From Metaphire vulgaris (taxonomy: Eukaryota > Annelida > Clitellata > Crassiclitellata > Megascolecidae): a DNA stretch of 64,000 bases. Positions 19,085 to 32,810 of this stretch are shown piece after piece. Location: positions 14,676,967-14,740,966 of the forward strand of contig CM030850.1 in assembly GCA_018105865.1 (NCBI GenBank). The letters are read 5' to 3'. The position numbers and the translations under genes are program-made. The number at the start of each line of letters is the position of its first letter. Position 1 is the stretch's first letter. The notes below the pieces were generated by a model. The model was not told the origin of the DNA and searched no databases. It saw only the letters and a program-made list of their open reading frames with translations.

Positions 19085-19682
19085 GAGGCTCTCTGTCCGT
19101 CCTCACCCAAATTTCATTCCGGGGAGATGTTTGGTCGGCCTTAGCCTTGGAAAACAACCGCTGCATTTTATCGATAAACGGACAAAGACAATGGTTTGGA
19201 ACCTCCATTGTTTCCTTCGTTCTGCCCGTCTCAGGGCGTTGGTTATTTGTCATGGGCGGGGTGGGGCTGGGGGGCGTCTGGATCTTCTCGCCCGGGCAAC
19301 ACAGTAACCAGCAGGGTGGCAACGGTCGTTATGCGTAACCATGGCTACGTAGCCCGGACTTTTCTTGGCGTTGCGTTTTTCGGAATTCTGTAACCTTTGT
19401 AACTTGAAAATCGCAACGAAGTTGTGCGGTCGTTGATAAAAAGCCGTGGGAAATGCCTCTCGAGTTTTCGATGTGGCGAGGAAAAACAGAAGCGGTGGCC
19501 GAGAGCCATACCTTGGGAAATACGTCATTAAGCTGGTCTCAAAGCATAAACAAGTTTATTCGGCTTTTTTCTCCTTCCCTATTTTTAATTACACAGTAAA
19601 TTTCGTTAACAACGATTTAGACAACATGGACCCGTGGCTATAGATAAGATAACAGATAATGCGATGTCAGTGGCTATAGAGG
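19085..19682. other. Intergenic, no gene supported
   Basis: Several overlapping frames exist on both strands, but none shows domain content or splice context. Confidence 0.35.
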
Positions 19683-19899
19683 CTGGGCCATATTAAGGCG
19701 GGGGCTGAGGGGGCTGTAGCCCCCCGGCCCATCATGAAAATAGGACCACCGATTTTCGAGATAATCTTTTTTGCTTGTCAGCACGATTTTCAGCACGATT
19801 TAGAAGGGAGATAACCTTTTTTGCTTGTCAGAGATTTTCTGTATAGGAGACGGCCTTTTTTCTCAGCCCCAGGCCCACTCGGACCTTAATCCGGCCCTG
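19683..19899. mobile_element. hAT-like MITE with CAGGGCCGGATTAAGG-type ends
   Basis: The left end is ctgggccatattaaggc; the reverse complement of the right end is cagggccggattaagg. A perfect 8-bp duplication, tatagagg, lies at 19675-19682 and 19900-19907. The interior has a repeated ttttttgcttgtcag segment that also occurs in the 10.2-10.5 kb element. Confidence 0.85.
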
Positions 19900-20130
19900 T
19901 ATAGAGGAGGAATTGACTCGTGTGAAAACCACTATAATTTTTCTTCTTCGCCTTTAATTAATAACCCGGTTTTCCCCCAGATAACTTGCAAATTAATTGA
20001 TTGTTTCAACTGTTTCTAAGCTCTCTTCCAAACCCTTACATACATCCATTGGCGTCAACTTGGATGAAAACGAGGGGGACCAAACCGCTATGCCTTCCCT
20101 TTCCCTACGTCAGCCTCTCAAAAAGTGATG

Positions 20131-20133
20131 TGG

Positions 20134-20168
<35 letters not shown>

Positions 20169-20212
20169 CGATGATTACGATGATTACGATGATGATTACG
20201 ATGATGATGATT

Positions 20213-20245
<33 letters not shown>

Positions 20246-20349
20246 ACGATGATGATTACGATGATGATTACGATGATGATGATTACGATGATGATGATGA
20301 TGATGATGATGGTGTGATGATGATGATGATGATGGTGGTGGTGATGTGA

Positions 20350-20382
<33 letters not shown>

Positions 20383-20403
20383 TGACGACGATATAAATAA
20401 TGA
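20131..20403. repeat. (GAT)n microsatellite
   Basis: GAT units with periodic TAC interruptions over about 270 bp. Confidence 0.9.
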
Positions 20404-20497
20404 TGATGCATTGCGATGATGAAATTTTATGACGTTGACGTTATAAGATATAAATAACGACCAAGCACTGCAAATGAAAATGTAGATAATTGCTGCT

Positions 20498-20571
20498 GTT
20501 ATATATCTATATATATATATATATATTGTGATGATATATATGATATAAATATAGATAATATATAATGCGTG

Positions 20572-20628
<57 letters not shown>
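20498..20628. repeat. (AT)n microsatellite
   Basis: Two TA/AT blocks; the second (20577-20628) is uninterrupted. Confidence 0.9.
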
Positions 20629-20632
<4 letters not shown>

Positions 20633-21354
20633 CTGGTATTAGAGGAGCGGTTGTGTTGTGCTGAGCGAGGGACTACATCTTCTACTTCGCTCTCACTGTG
20701 ATGTGTGTTGATCTTTCCGATTCGGGTTTCTGGGTCAGTGAAAGGCAGCGATAAGGATCCTTGGCGGGGTTAGGGGTGTCTGCACTCGGATAGCACTCGC
20801 CCTGCGTGAGGTATGGTGGGGGGGGAGGCTCCTTCCTCGGGTTAGTGGTGGTTGTGTCTCGGTGGTGGTGGTGGTCCGTTTGCCGATGACGAATGGCATA
20901 AAAATGAATATAAGATTCTGACCCGAGTCTTAATGTCGAGACTTGCCTGGACGTGTAGAGGCGTCGTCCACTGTAGACGATCTCGGTGTACGATTCCGAA
21001 GACAAGTACTGTAGACTGTAGACTGTAGACTGTAGAGCGTTCTTTGTCCAGGCACCGTAACTCAACTACATGTCAGTTTCAAAAATAATGGCAGTTTTAA
21101 GTGCAGCAATAAGCCACTAACTGCACCAACAATTACCGCAGCTCTTTTAGTAATTATTATTGAAACGATCGCTGTCCGAAGAACCCTGGCGGCCGGCGCC
21201 GAAACTAAAAATCTGTTTACGTTGAAATGATGGAGTCCCCCAGTGATTCAACACGCGCCCTGATATGTCCTGAATAAATGCATCAACCGTGGAATTGGAA
21301 TTTCGATATCCCTCGGTCAAAAATAAATGTAAATAAGAGCTTTCTTCCCCCCCT
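20629..21354. other. Intergenic, no gene seen
   Basis: It includes a triple direct repeat of gactgta at about 21010-21034. The minus-strand frame at 20682-21065 has no recognisable domain. Confidence 0.35.
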
Positions 21355-21537
21355 CAGTGGCGGCACAACAGGGAGCCCGGGGGTCCCGTGCACCCTTATG
21401 AGTGCCTGCCCCCCAGTGGCCCCCCTGTTGAGACCCTATACTTAATACTACATACCTAACAAACAATGGTTGGCCCCCATGATTAGAAGTTGCCACCCCA
21501 ACGGCCCGCCACTTGCCAAATCCTGGAGCCGCCACTG
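21355..21537. mobile_element. hAT-like MITE, CAGTGGCGGCTC family
   Basis: The ends cagtggcggc and gagccgccactg and an interior with cctatacttaatactacata match copies at 25683, 30665, 32811 and 49890. The flanks are C-rich and give no clear duplication. Confidence 0.75.
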
Positions 21538-21728
21538 CTCCCCCCCTACTGACTGACCTCCACTCCACCCCAACGGGGAATATACGCCACCTAGCGGGAG
21601 TGTACCGGTAGTTCGACTTAGCTGTATTTCTATTGAACTGTGGATGGTAACAAAAATACTCGAGTATTTTTTTAATACAGAAAGATACCTTTTTACATTG
21701 TCGAGTGGGAAAATCACGGGGTCTTTGG

Positions 21729-21880
21729 GGCTGTCCATTAATTACGACAACAATTTTTGGGCAATTCTTGACCCCGTTCTCCGCCTTGTCAACAACTGCC
21801 GAACTTACAGTGACCCCCTATAATTATGTCAAAAACTTTTGACCCCCTCCCCCCACCCCACCCGAGATCAGTGACGGGTC
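21729..21880. repeat. Fragment of GGGCTGTCCATTAAT element
   Basis: One end (gggctgtccattaattacg) plus an interior shared with 28750-29172. The opposite end is not seen. Confidence 0.6.
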
Positions 21881-22661
21881 CCCTTCAGTTCTGGTCGCGG
21901 TTCAAACCCTTAACCGATCTATACCTGTGGCTAAGCGTTCTAACCATTGCACCGTCGCTATAGGCACCTGCCTTTTTAAATGTAAAATTAATTCAAGGAT
22001 CGCTTGCGTGGTAAGGAGCGTCCGGTTACCGCGCGCATGCGCAGTCACACTCGGCGAATTATTACACTCTGTGATCTTCGCGGGCATCGAAATCAAGGCC
22101 TTCTATTTTGCTGTATTTTTAGAAATCAAGCGATTTATTTGACTGCATAGGTCGGCGGCGGCGCATAATAATAAGGCCACCTCTTCGCACGAACCTAACC
22201 CTCGTTCGGCGCCCCGAAGGCCGGCCTGGGTGGGTGGGTGGGTGGGTGGGAGGGAGGGTGGGGGTAGAGGGGGTTGCCATAGTCTTTATCAACAGCCGTT
22301 TCCGTTCGTTGATTTATTCGTTCCGATTTAGACGCCGTTTTGATCTGAGAATAGCCTGGCCAAGGAGGACTGGCGGCGGCGACCGATTAAACGCGCCAGG
22401 GACGACGACGACGGTTTCAATGGGCGATAAGTGGTCTCGGAGACTACGGTAAATCATCGGATCCCACTACCTACCTACTACCTACTACCTACTATTAGGC
22501 CTCGCTCCTCCTCGTATCTTATCCTTCGTTACGCTCTTCCTCCATACTCCTCCTCCCTTCCTCCTCCTCCTCTTCCCCTCCTCCTCCTCCGCCTCCTCCT
22601 CTCATCGCCACAATTTGCCTATCTGATTATGCTGCGAGGTCCGGTTTCCAAGGCATTGATC
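21881..22661. other. Intergenic, no gene seen
   Basis: It holds a GGGT-rich stretch at 22228-22270 and a CCT-rich stretch at 22545-22600; nothing else is recognised. Confidence 0.4.
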
Positions 22662-22807
<146 letters not shown>

Positions 22808-23275
22808 AGGCTCTCTGGCCGCTCAACAGATTTTGACCCAGCCATTTATCCCCTCCTCCCTCTCCTCTCCTCTCCATCCCCATCCGTTTCTATGTACACG
22901 TGATACGCCCAGTGCTGCGCCACAGTTGCTAGATATTTCGTCACGTGATAGTTTTACCAGCATACAGTATATTATAGGGCTTCTACTGTGTGTGTGTTCC
23001 TTGTCTTAAGCCCCTTGATTCGACGATTCAAGCGCCATCTTTCGTCTGTGAAAAAAAAAACTGTGTTTCTTACTGCACACCATGTAATTGTCTCTTCGCT
23101 TGCGCTGGCAAACAACGCCGCGGCCAGTAAGAAGTGGATCTGCGAAACAACGATTCGTCCAATCACCTTGGCCCACTTCCTTTGTGACGTCATCGTGCGG
23201 AGCGTTCAAGCAACGCGAAGGGACTTTTACATCGGATGCAGTCAGCACTGATCGAAAAAAGCCTTAAGAAAGCCT

Positions 23276-24310
23276 TAAGCTCATCATCATCATCATCATC
23301 ATCGTCGTCGTCGTCGTCGTCGTCGTCGCCATCGTCATCATCATCGTCATCATCATCATCTCTTTTCTTGAGTAGTTGAAGATAAGATGTGACATCATGA
23401 ATCAGGTATTTCCAGGTAGTTCTATCTTTTGATGCTTTTGTTGCTGTTGTTATAGCCATTCCAATCCATTCTTCTATATCGTCCACCCATCTTCTGTTCG
23501 GCCGACCTCTCTTTCTTTTTCCCGGCATGATACCTTGTTGAGTTGTTTGTTGTAGATTATCTTTGGTGTTTCTTTGTATGTGACCAAAATAAGTTAATTT
23601 GCGTTTTTGGCAGATGTTAAAGAACTTTCGTTTGGTATTTGCTTTTTCATGACTTCTTCGTTTGTTTGTTTGTTTTTCTGTCCATGATATTCTTTGCATT
23701 GTTCTGAGAGAAAACATTTCGAAGGCATCTAGTCTTTGTCTTATTTTCTTTTTGATGGTCCAGCTTTCACATCCATAAGTTGCTACACTCCATGCCATAC
23801 ATTCCATTAATCTTCCGTTGTTTTTCATGCTGATGTTGTTGCTTTTCCAGACAGTTTTTAATCTCCTCATTACTTCTCTGCCTTTTCCTAATCGTGAGTT
23901 TATTTCTTCTTCAAGATTTCCATCAATGCTGGTTATTGCTCCTAGATATGTGGATTTGTCCACATGTTCCAGATTCTTTTCATTAACAGTAATCTTAATT
24001 TTCTTTCTTTCCATAATTTGTTGTCATGACTTTTGTTTTAGCTTCATTGAGGTGTAGACCATATTTTTGGCTTTCCAAACTTATTCTGTCAACCAGTTGT
24101 TGTAATTCTTCTTCTGATGTTGCTATTAAGATTATGTCATCAGCTTCCACCCCTCCTTTAAATCCATGCAAGGCATTTCTCATTATCATTTCCGATATGA
24201 TGTTGAATAGGAATGGTGATAATATGCAACCTTGGGTAACACATTTTCTGCCTGGCCGGATACCCTGGATTTGACCTGGATCTTTAATTATTTGGATTTG
24301 ATGTGCCATC
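23276..24310 (-). mobile_element. Decayed LINE with a GAT-type microsatellite 3' tail
   Basis: The minus-strand upstream frame (24309-23995) has VTQGCILSPFLFNII and an ADDIIL motif where YADD is expected, then KTKVM. The downstream frame (24014-23190) reads YLGAITSIDG, ATYGCESWTI, AFEMFSLRTMQRISWTEK and GRPNRRWVDDIEEW, and then runs straight into a GAT/GAC tail at 23281-23362. This is an RTE-like reverse transcriptase C-terminus. The frame change between pieces and lack of an endonuclease domain show a truncated, inactive copy. Confidence 0.85.
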
Positions 24311-24640
24311 GGTTGATGCTCCTGTGCATTATGAAGTGGCGCTATAGAAGTTTAAGATTATATTAGATTAGATTCTAAACCAGTTTGTTATTATCGAAAA
24401 GCTACTTTCGTTTAAAGGCTCGATTTCGGTTCGAAAACTGGTCCAATCCGGTGTCTTCCACTTGGAACGGTTTTCCGTCACAAGGTCAAGGCCTTGAAAG
24501 GTTTTCCATTTTAAGAACATTCCACTTATCCAGCTATACCACTTCCTATTGGATTTGACATTGGGCGGGGGATACGATTCAGACCAAGGAGCGACCACTG
24601 ATTGATGCCAAGTACATTACTAAGATGGCGCTATAGAAGT
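24311..24640. other. SINE-like sequences with tggcgctatagaagtt motif
   Basis: The segment ggcgctatagaagtt occurs at about 24338 and 24626, the second time immediately before a GAT array, as in SINE 3' tails. No tRNA-like head was identified. Confidence 0.4.
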
Positions 24641-24790
24641 TCAGTGATGATGATGATAATGATGATGATGATAATGATGGTGATAATGATGATGGTGATA
24701 ATGATGATGATGATGATTACAATGATCATGATCATGATCGTGATTATCATGATGATCATGGTGATCATGGTGATGATCATGATCATGAAT
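24641..24790. repeat. (GAT)n-type microsatellite
   Basis: GAT/AATGAT then GATCAT units. It follows a SINE-like end. Confidence 0.85.
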
Positions 24791-25674
24791 TATAGCGCTG
24801 ACTGACTGCTCTATCTTGATCATTTTGATCATTTTCCCGCAAGAAGTTGACTTTAATCCGTTGAAACCAAAATTCTGGTTCGAACGTCGAGCAACAGAGA
24901 TGGTTAGACAATCATGAGCGAGCAACAAAGAGTCAAAGACGATGAGATTGTAAATCTTCCTGGTGGAGGGAGGGAGAGAGGGAGGCAGGGAGAGAGGGAG
25001 GGAGGGAGAGAGGGAGGGAGGGGTTGGGGGTTGATTTAATTATAGGGTTCGAGGCCATCGGGGGCTACTTTGGCCGTCGTCGGAATTGATGAGGTGCTTT
25101 GTCCAACGGTTCCTCGATACTCAGAGTGTTATTAAAATTCCTATGAATGATGTTTAGACATTTAGGCAATGTTTAGTCTGTTTAGTCGCCGGTCTAAACA
25201 CATTGGCCGTTCTTTGTAACTAGGTGTTGTTATTTGCTATTATATAACGTAACCGATATGACCCATGTTGTCATTGGAAAATAATGTACATTGTGATGTA
25301 ATTATGTAAAGTCTTGGTAATTAATTTAGCGCCTGAATGCGGCTGAATGTCAAGGAATTTGCCCTTGTCTCCAGGGCTTTTCCATTTCTGTCCCGTTCTG
25401 TGTCTCTGCATACGACCGACCGGTTTTTCTACGTGTTTCGATAATTGTGTGCGGCTGCTCTGTCAGGTACTTGTTGTAACGGTCCCTAAACACTAAATCC
25501 CAAGCACAGAGAAACTTGACACATCATCCGGACCATTTTGAGTGCCACTCCGCTCCTAGACGGACACGTGACCGCTCGAGAAATAAAAGCTTCGACACCC
25601 GGATGTTGAACCCGGGACGAAATACTATCTCTGCTCAGCGCTGACGCTCGACCGAGTGTCAGTCATCGAAGCAC
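24791..25674. other. Intergenic, no gene seen
   Basis: A GGGA-rich tract lies at 24963-25025. No coding signal. Confidence 0.4.
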
Positions 25675-25682
25675 ACAAGTAG

Positions 25683-25888
25683 CGGCGGCGGCTCCTCATG
25701 GTGGGGCCCAGCTAGGGAGCCCGTGCCCCCTACTGAATGCCTGGCCCCCAGTGGCCTCCCCTGTTAGAACCCTATACATTACTTACTACTACTACATACC
25801 TATCAAGTATCAACAAATGGTTGGTCCCATACTTAGCAGTTGCCGCCCCAACCCCCCCCCCACTTGTACAATCCTGGAGCCGCCCCTG
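25683..25888. mobile_element. hAT-like MITE, CAGTGGCGGCTC family
   Basis: Slightly decayed ends (cggcggcggctcc / ggagccgcccctg) with a perfect 8-bp duplication acaagtag at 25675-25682 and 25889-25896. Confidence 0.85.
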
Positions 25889-25896
25889 ACAAGTAG

Positions 25897-26440
25897 GCAG
25901 ACAAACTTTTGATACTTACACTGATTTTCTCAGTTTTACTGTCACGTAGTCGACTGACAGACTGTAGGTGCTGTCAGACTGGAAAATAATGACGTGTCAG
26001 TGTCGACTGACAATTGATTTCTTTTCTTCATCCGTCTGTCTGTCAGTCCGGCTGTCACGACTCCAAGTCGAACCATAACCGACCATTAATTGGGATTTTT
26101 AAAAACATCTCTAAGAAAAATCAAGGTAGCCCTTGTAACCAACTGTTTCTTGGGCTTTCTGTCGGCTGATTAGGCAACCTTCTACGGTATACAGTCCTAG
26201 TTACCGGGATATGAAAGCAAATGCTATTCACCGTCAGCCTAATTATATATTCTGCTGCCATATGTTGAAATTCTAGTTCGACTGTATCAACGGAAATAGA
26301 ACGATGCTAAATCCAGATCTTAATTGATCGACTGTACCCTCATCTGAGAATTAAATTGTATAATCATTATAGTCCATCATTAAAAAGGCTTTGACACTAA
26401 TTGGGGCCTATACGTTTGTCTGCAATCTCATTCCGTCGAT
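25897..26440. other. Intergenic, no gene seen
   Basis: No recognisable gene or element. Confidence 0.4.
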
Positions 26441-26441
26441 A

Positions 26442-26480
<39 letters not shown>
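26441..26480. repeat. (GT)n microsatellite
   Basis: A pure GT run of about 38 bp. Confidence 0.9.
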
Positions 26481-26482
<2 letters not shown>

Positions 26483-26817
26483 TGTTGGCTGCCTGTCAGT
26501 GGTTATATTGCTTTTTCAGAGGTGTCGGATTTCCTTTTTTTTCTTCCGGCCACAAAATTTCTTCACAACTTTTTTTGATTCATTTTAAACTTACGTGTAG
26601 AGTTTAACGTTCACGTTTGTTTTCTTTTCTTTCCCGTGCAAGGCAAAGTGCTAAAGTAAACAATAAAAGATCACAACGAATAAAAAGCACACTCCGGATC
26701 TCATGCCAGACGTCCCGGATCTCTTGCCAGACGTCCCGGATCGCGGATGGGAGATCCGGCAAGATCTGGCTCAATGTATCCCCTGCTGCCTGCCTATAGG
26801 TCTGTCTATCTGTTTAT

Positions 26818-26966
26818 TAGTCAGTCAGTCAGTCAGTCTGGCTGTCTGTCTGTCTGTCTGGCTGACTTCTGGCTGTCTGTCTGTCTGTCTGTCTGGCTGA
26901 CTTCTGGCTGTCTGTCTGTCAGTCTGTCTGGCTGGCTGTCTGTCTGGCTGGCTGTCTGTCTTTCTT
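26818..26966. repeat. (CTGT)n/(CTGG) microsatellite
   Basis: Imperfect CTGT array with a duplicated ctggctgacttctggctgtc segment. Confidence 0.9.
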
Positions 26967-27855
26967 TGTATGTCCGCGTGGCCTAAAGTCAGAACCATCG
27001 TTTGATTAAACTGTTTTGATGATGTATATTTAATTGACAATCGCTGTTATTGTGTGAACTATAAATAGATAATTGCTATCGTCGAACGCTTTATAATCAA
27101 GCGTCTCTACTATAATCGCTGCTGCTGCAGCCGTTCGAAATGAGCGCACCCGTTGGCAGCCAGCACGGCGAATCACACCGGAAGCGGAAATGATCTTGGC
27201 TAACTGTGAGGGCCGCGGGGAAACGGGGTGGGGGGGGGTACAAAGGGACAGACGGCGAATGATTAATTGAAGCAGTAAATGCCAATTGATTCGGACAGAC
27301 GTCGTTGAATTCGAGGACGTGCGCACTTTTTGAGGAGAAAATGTCCTGAACGTAGTTCGATCAATTTTTTAGAATAGCCAGTGGGTGGGGTTGGGGTGGG
27401 ACAGTAGAACGCACGTCATACTTTTCGACCTTAATAATCGTTTGATCGACCTCGACCAGTGCGAGAGGGGAAGGGGTTAATCGAGTAAACCTCAAAGACC
27501 CCGGAAAATGGATCGTTACTAAGGGTGTACGGTTTGTTTCAGTTTTACTTCAAAACGTCAACAAAATACGAAATTCACTCATCAGTTCTGATTTCTGATG
27601 AGTCCAGGCACACACAATCCATAGACGGATTTCGACAGAAGGGGAGGGGAGGGAGGGAGGGAAGGGAGGGAGGGAGGGAGGGAGGCCAGCGAAGGGAACA
27701 GCACGAATCCCCGTGGAGCCCTCGGTCGAAAATGTGAGGTGTTCTGGAGCCTCGTTAAGAGATGGAAGCGCCTTTGATACTCTTAATTTAGATGGAATAA
27801 TAGTCTTGACGAGTGGTAGATGGAGAGGATTTAGGTCATGGAAACCAGTCGGCGA
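26967..27855. other. Intergenic, no gene seen
   Basis: It contains a GGGA array at about 27638-27685. Frames here carry no domain. Confidence 0.4.
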
Positions 27856-27857
27856 AT

Positions 27858-27930
<73 letters not shown>

Positions 27931-28030
27931 TAGACAGACAGATAGACAGACAGACAGAGACAGAGACAGAGACAGGATGAGTGAGAGAGACAGTGTGTGT
28001 GGTGTGTGTGTGTGTGCGTGTGTGTGTGTT
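27856..28030. repeat. (GA)n, (ACAG)n and (GT)n compound microsatellite
   Basis: GA from 27859, ACAG to about 27957, then GT from 27992. Confidence 0.9.
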
Positions 28031-28640
<610 letters not shown>

Positions 28641-28749
28641 CAATGGCACAGCATTGTTCGTGACTTTGGGAGAGGAGTTAAAAAGGTTTTGTTTGTAGAA
28701 GTCATGACTTCGTGGCAGTTGTGTTTGAATTCCTTTCTCTCGTGGTTAA

Positions 28750-29172
28750 GGAGCTGTCCATTAATTATGTCAACAATTTGTGGGCAATTTTGACCCCTCC
28801 CCCTTGTCAACAACTGTCAACTTTCACTTACCCCCACAATTACGTCAAAAACTTTTGACCCCCCACCCTTCCCCAAGATCATTGACAGGTCCCAATAACA
28901 AGGTTATTATTTTGCGGTGATGACCATTTTTTTCCCTTTTTTGCTCGTCCAGTGTCAAAATGTGATGGCTATGACCTTTTTTTGCCATGCTTCTATCCAT
29001 TGTAATAAATAGTATTCCATGAAATTTCCTATTTTTTGATTATTTGTAAAAAGTGAAATTGTTGACGTCAACTTCTCTTGACCCCCCTCCCCTCTTCCCT
29101 CTGTCAACAACTGTCACACTTTTTCAAACCCCCTCCCTCCCCTAAATTGTTGACATAGTTAATGGACAGCCC
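28750..29172. mobile_element. DNA transposon-derived repeat, GGGCTGTCCATTAAT ends
   Basis: The left end reads gagctgtccattaattatg, and the right end attgttgacatagttaatggacagccc is its inverted match. The flanks are taag and taag, suggesting a 3-4 bp target. Other copies are at 21729, 31970 and 45046. The ends recall PIF/Harbinger-like MITEs, but the class is uncertain. Confidence 0.7.
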
Positions 29173-29175
29173 TAA

Positions 29176-29695
29176 GTAGAGATTGTATCTAAAGCCATCT
29201 GGTGGCTTCATTAATCTTTTCGACCCGTTTCGATTCAAAAGCGAACGATCGAAGGCATTTTGAAATGCAGAAACAGACACATTAACTGGCAGAGTTCATC
29301 TGGCGTTTGTGCTTGGCAAATCCTGCACCCGGTTGGTCGACAGGTCACAGCTGACATGCATTAAACATATGTCACCCTTCCGTCCGGTATAATATTGTCC
29401 TCTGTCAGTTGCACTCGTCTGCCTAGTGATTAGGGCCGAACACGTGCTGAACTCCGCGTTGTCGGTAAAGAGGTTGTCTCCATCATCCAGGTGCAGCACA
29501 AGACGAGCGCGTACAGTTGGTTCATCGCATATAGCGTCATTTGAATTGACAAACAACCAGTTGATGCTTGTAACAGCCAAGTTACAAGTTACAAAAACTG
29601 TTTTATGGCCGACAGTCAGCCAGCAATGTAGGCCTGCCGTTATGTCTAACTGCGGGTGTTTTGGCTGTAGCTTCTGACACTATAGGCCTACTCTG
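29176..29695. other. Intergenic, no gene supported
   Basis: A 94-codon minus-strand frame (29296-29580) has non-repetitive composition but no recognised domain and no splice context. Confidence 0.35.
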
Positions 29696-29842
29696 TCCGT
29701 CTGTCTGTCTGTCTGTATGTATGTCTGTCTGTCTGTCTGTCTCTCGATTCCATTCTTTACCCATTTTTCTGTTTTTATTCAGCTAGCTGCCATGCAATAT
29801 AGAACGCACTGAAAATAAGCCCCATTGCCCTCAGGACACCTC

Positions 29843-29929
<87 letters not shown>

Positions 29930-29935
29930 GCCTAT
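29696..29935. repeat. Two (CTGT)n arrays
   Basis: 29696-29742 and 29841-29932, separated by about 100 bp of unique sequence. Confidence 0.9.
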
Positions 29936-30664
29936 ATTTCTCTTGCAGGTGGTTTCTTGGAAAGACAGCGTATAATGTTCCGGTAACCAGCGCAGTGCGC
30001 TTGCTGTCACTAGAGTCAAGTCCCGACTTTGGCTTCGAATCGACAATTTCTCAAGAAATAGCTAGGACGACGCTGTTTATGATTATTATTAAAGAGTCGC
30101 ATTTATAACTTGCACCCAGAAGCGGTAAGTCGCTCCCGTGTCCAGTGCTACTTTAACGGTTTCGAACGCCGGGCGACATTAAAGTCGTCTGCGTTTATCG
30201 TCGCCATCTTCGCCGCTTTTATTGAGCCTAATAAATCGTTCGATTGAAAATCCCTGCTGCTCGGTCACAAGACTTGTCGACATTTTGAATATGCAAATTA
30301 GTTCTGATTTTGACCCCAAATCGCGTCCGAAAATGAAAATTGTATGGAAAAGCATGTAAAAAAATTTTTTCGTTGGCAGCCAATGGGGCTTTTAACCCCC
30401 AAATCCCCCTTGGCTACCCCACTGAAAAATTATATAAAGAAAAGTTGCAGGCATGTCCTGAGACCCGGCGAGCAGAGAAATTGTTTCCTCAAAATTGCTA
30501 GATCACTCAAAATTGCCCCAAAGTACGCGAATCCCATTGTAAATTGCCTACCTTTCAGACATGCATATATGTATGTAAATTGCACACGCACACATTATAT
30601 ACTGTATATTCCATGTGCCTGTATAGCGCCTTCATAGAACATGCAAAAAACTTGGCTATAAAAG
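29936..30664. other. Intergenic, no gene seen
   Basis: No coding or RNA signal recognised. Confidence 0.4.
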
Positions 30665-30824
30665 CAGTGGCAGCTCCAACTCCACATTGGGGTCCGTGCC
30701 CCCTATTCAATGTATGGCCCCTAGTTGGGACCTATACTTACTACTACATACCTATCAACAAATGGTTGGCCCCTTGCTTAGAAGATGCCACCCCCCCACT
30801 TGCCAAATCCTTGAGCCGTCACTG
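30665..30824. mobile_element. hAT-like MITE, CAGTGGCGGCTC family (shortened)
   Basis: The ends cagtggcagctcc and gagccgtcactg and the family interior are present. No intact target duplication. Confidence 0.75.
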
Positions 30825-31129
30825 GGTTGAAGTTAGGTGGCTATGGGAGTTTTTTCCTACGATTTTCTTCTGCCAAAATCAAGTAGTTATTAGCATAATA
30901 TCGATGCGTTTAAATCATTCTCGTGTCCTCCCCAGAGTCGTGACAAGAGAACAATCATACGGTAATATCTGACGACGCTGCAGATGTCAGGACCTGGTGT
31001 CGCCCCTCGCTCCCTCCCCACCCTCTGTCTCGCCTGCTCTCGGTGCTCTGCCCAAGGACGCGCCCTGCAGATTTACGCTGTCTTCGAAATGTGAGATCAA
31101 GAGCGGAGCGAAAGAAGGAGAGAGTGCAG

Positions 31130-31530
<401 letters not shown>

Positions 31531-31969
31531 GGTCTATTTGTAGACAGACTAGATTTAGGCACTTAAATCTAGACTGTTTTAGGCCTACGCCAGCCTATAC
31601 ATAGAGTCGATTGCGCGTGCTTCGTTTTTGTACGAAAATCTAGGCCCGCTGTTCCAGGTAACGAGGCACTTCAGCCTGTGTACTCCGAGCAAGGTCGTCG
31701 CTCCAATTACAAAGCACCTGCAGAATTTTTTTAACAGTCTACATGAATCAATAATGCTATTGCAAGTCAAGCGAATGAATTTTTGGTCATCTCAGAGGCA
31801 CTTCTGTAGCGCCGTCTTTTTAGAGTGTTTTGACAGTTTTAAGACTCAAAATGTCCCGTTTAAAACTCGTCGATAAATCGTGACTGCAATAAATAAAGCA
31901 AATAAGATTTTAACCTTGGGCCAGATTGTTAAAAATCTAAAACTGTATAAATAGGTGTTAAACGGATAG
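31531..31969. other. Intergenic, no gene seen
   Basis: Short frames only, with no domain. Confidence 0.4.
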
Positions 31970-32321
31970 GGGCTGTCCATTAATTACGTCAACAAAATAG
32001 GCGAGGAGCTGAAAAGTGTCACTTTTTGACAGAGGAGGTGGTCAAGATGAATCGACGTCACCGATTTCATTTTTCCAATAAATTGAATAAACAAAAAAAT
32101 ATAAATTTTAAATTTAGCTATCGCTGCTTTGGTCCTCCATGGTAACATTCGCTCGCCCGACAACAGCCCACCCACCACTTGAATCCTTAACCGTTTGAGC
32201 CCTTACCTTGGGAGTCATAGTCTTGCATCATCGTATTTTGCGTTTAAATATTCTATGTAGATCGCAGACAAAGGGTTAAAAATCGTCTAAAAATTGTTGA
32301 CATTAATTAATAGACGGTCCC
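31970..32321. mobile_element. GGGCTGTCCATTAAT element, copy with nested insertion
   Basis: The left end is gggctgtccattaattacg and the right end attaattaatagacggtccc is a decayed inverted match. The TTAA-flanked element 32187-32279 lies inside it. Confidence 0.65.
32187..32279. mobile_element. piggyBac-like micro-MITE flanked by TTAA
   Basis: TTAA on both sides of an 85-bp core whose ends are ccgtttgagc and gacaaaggg, approximate inverted repeats. TTAA targets and CCCTTT-type ends are typical of piggyBac elements. Confidence 0.5.
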
Positions 32322-32810
32322 TTGTAGTAGGTGGGGGGGGGGTTTCCACAAGATTTTATGGACAGACCCATACAAGAATCCAACGGTTAGTCTCCACTAC
32401 TGGGTTTTGGGCGAGATAAGAGAAAGAAATTTAATTCAACATTTGCAAAAATGCAAAGCGGTTTGAAGCGAGTATTTTTGCTTTCCTATAGTTTGTCATA
32501 TATTTTATTAGAAAAAATCTCGATTATTCTGTCAAAATACTGTGCGCATACTCGAGGATAAACCGTCGTCTTGCGTTGCAAATCAAACGTAGCCTAGCAA
32601 AAAAGACTTGGTCGTTAGAAATTCTGCATTTAAAATCACTGCTATTGAAGTCTGTTTGGCTATAGCGGGTGACAGATTCTTTTTAATAAAATGACAATAA
32701 CTTCGTTCTAGATAGAAAGAAGCGAAGAGGCCAGCGCAGTTTTTCTTGGCCTTCGGGGGATTAGGGCCTCTCACACTGAGAGGTGGTTGGGGAGGGGGAG
32801 GGGAGGTGAG

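Noticed and set aside
18738..19338. Leu/Ser- and Arg/Glu-rich frames
   Set aside because: Translation of the CT microsatellite.
29296..29580. 94-codon minus-strand frame with non-repetitive composition
   Set aside because: No domain, no splice signals and no neighbouring exon in phase.
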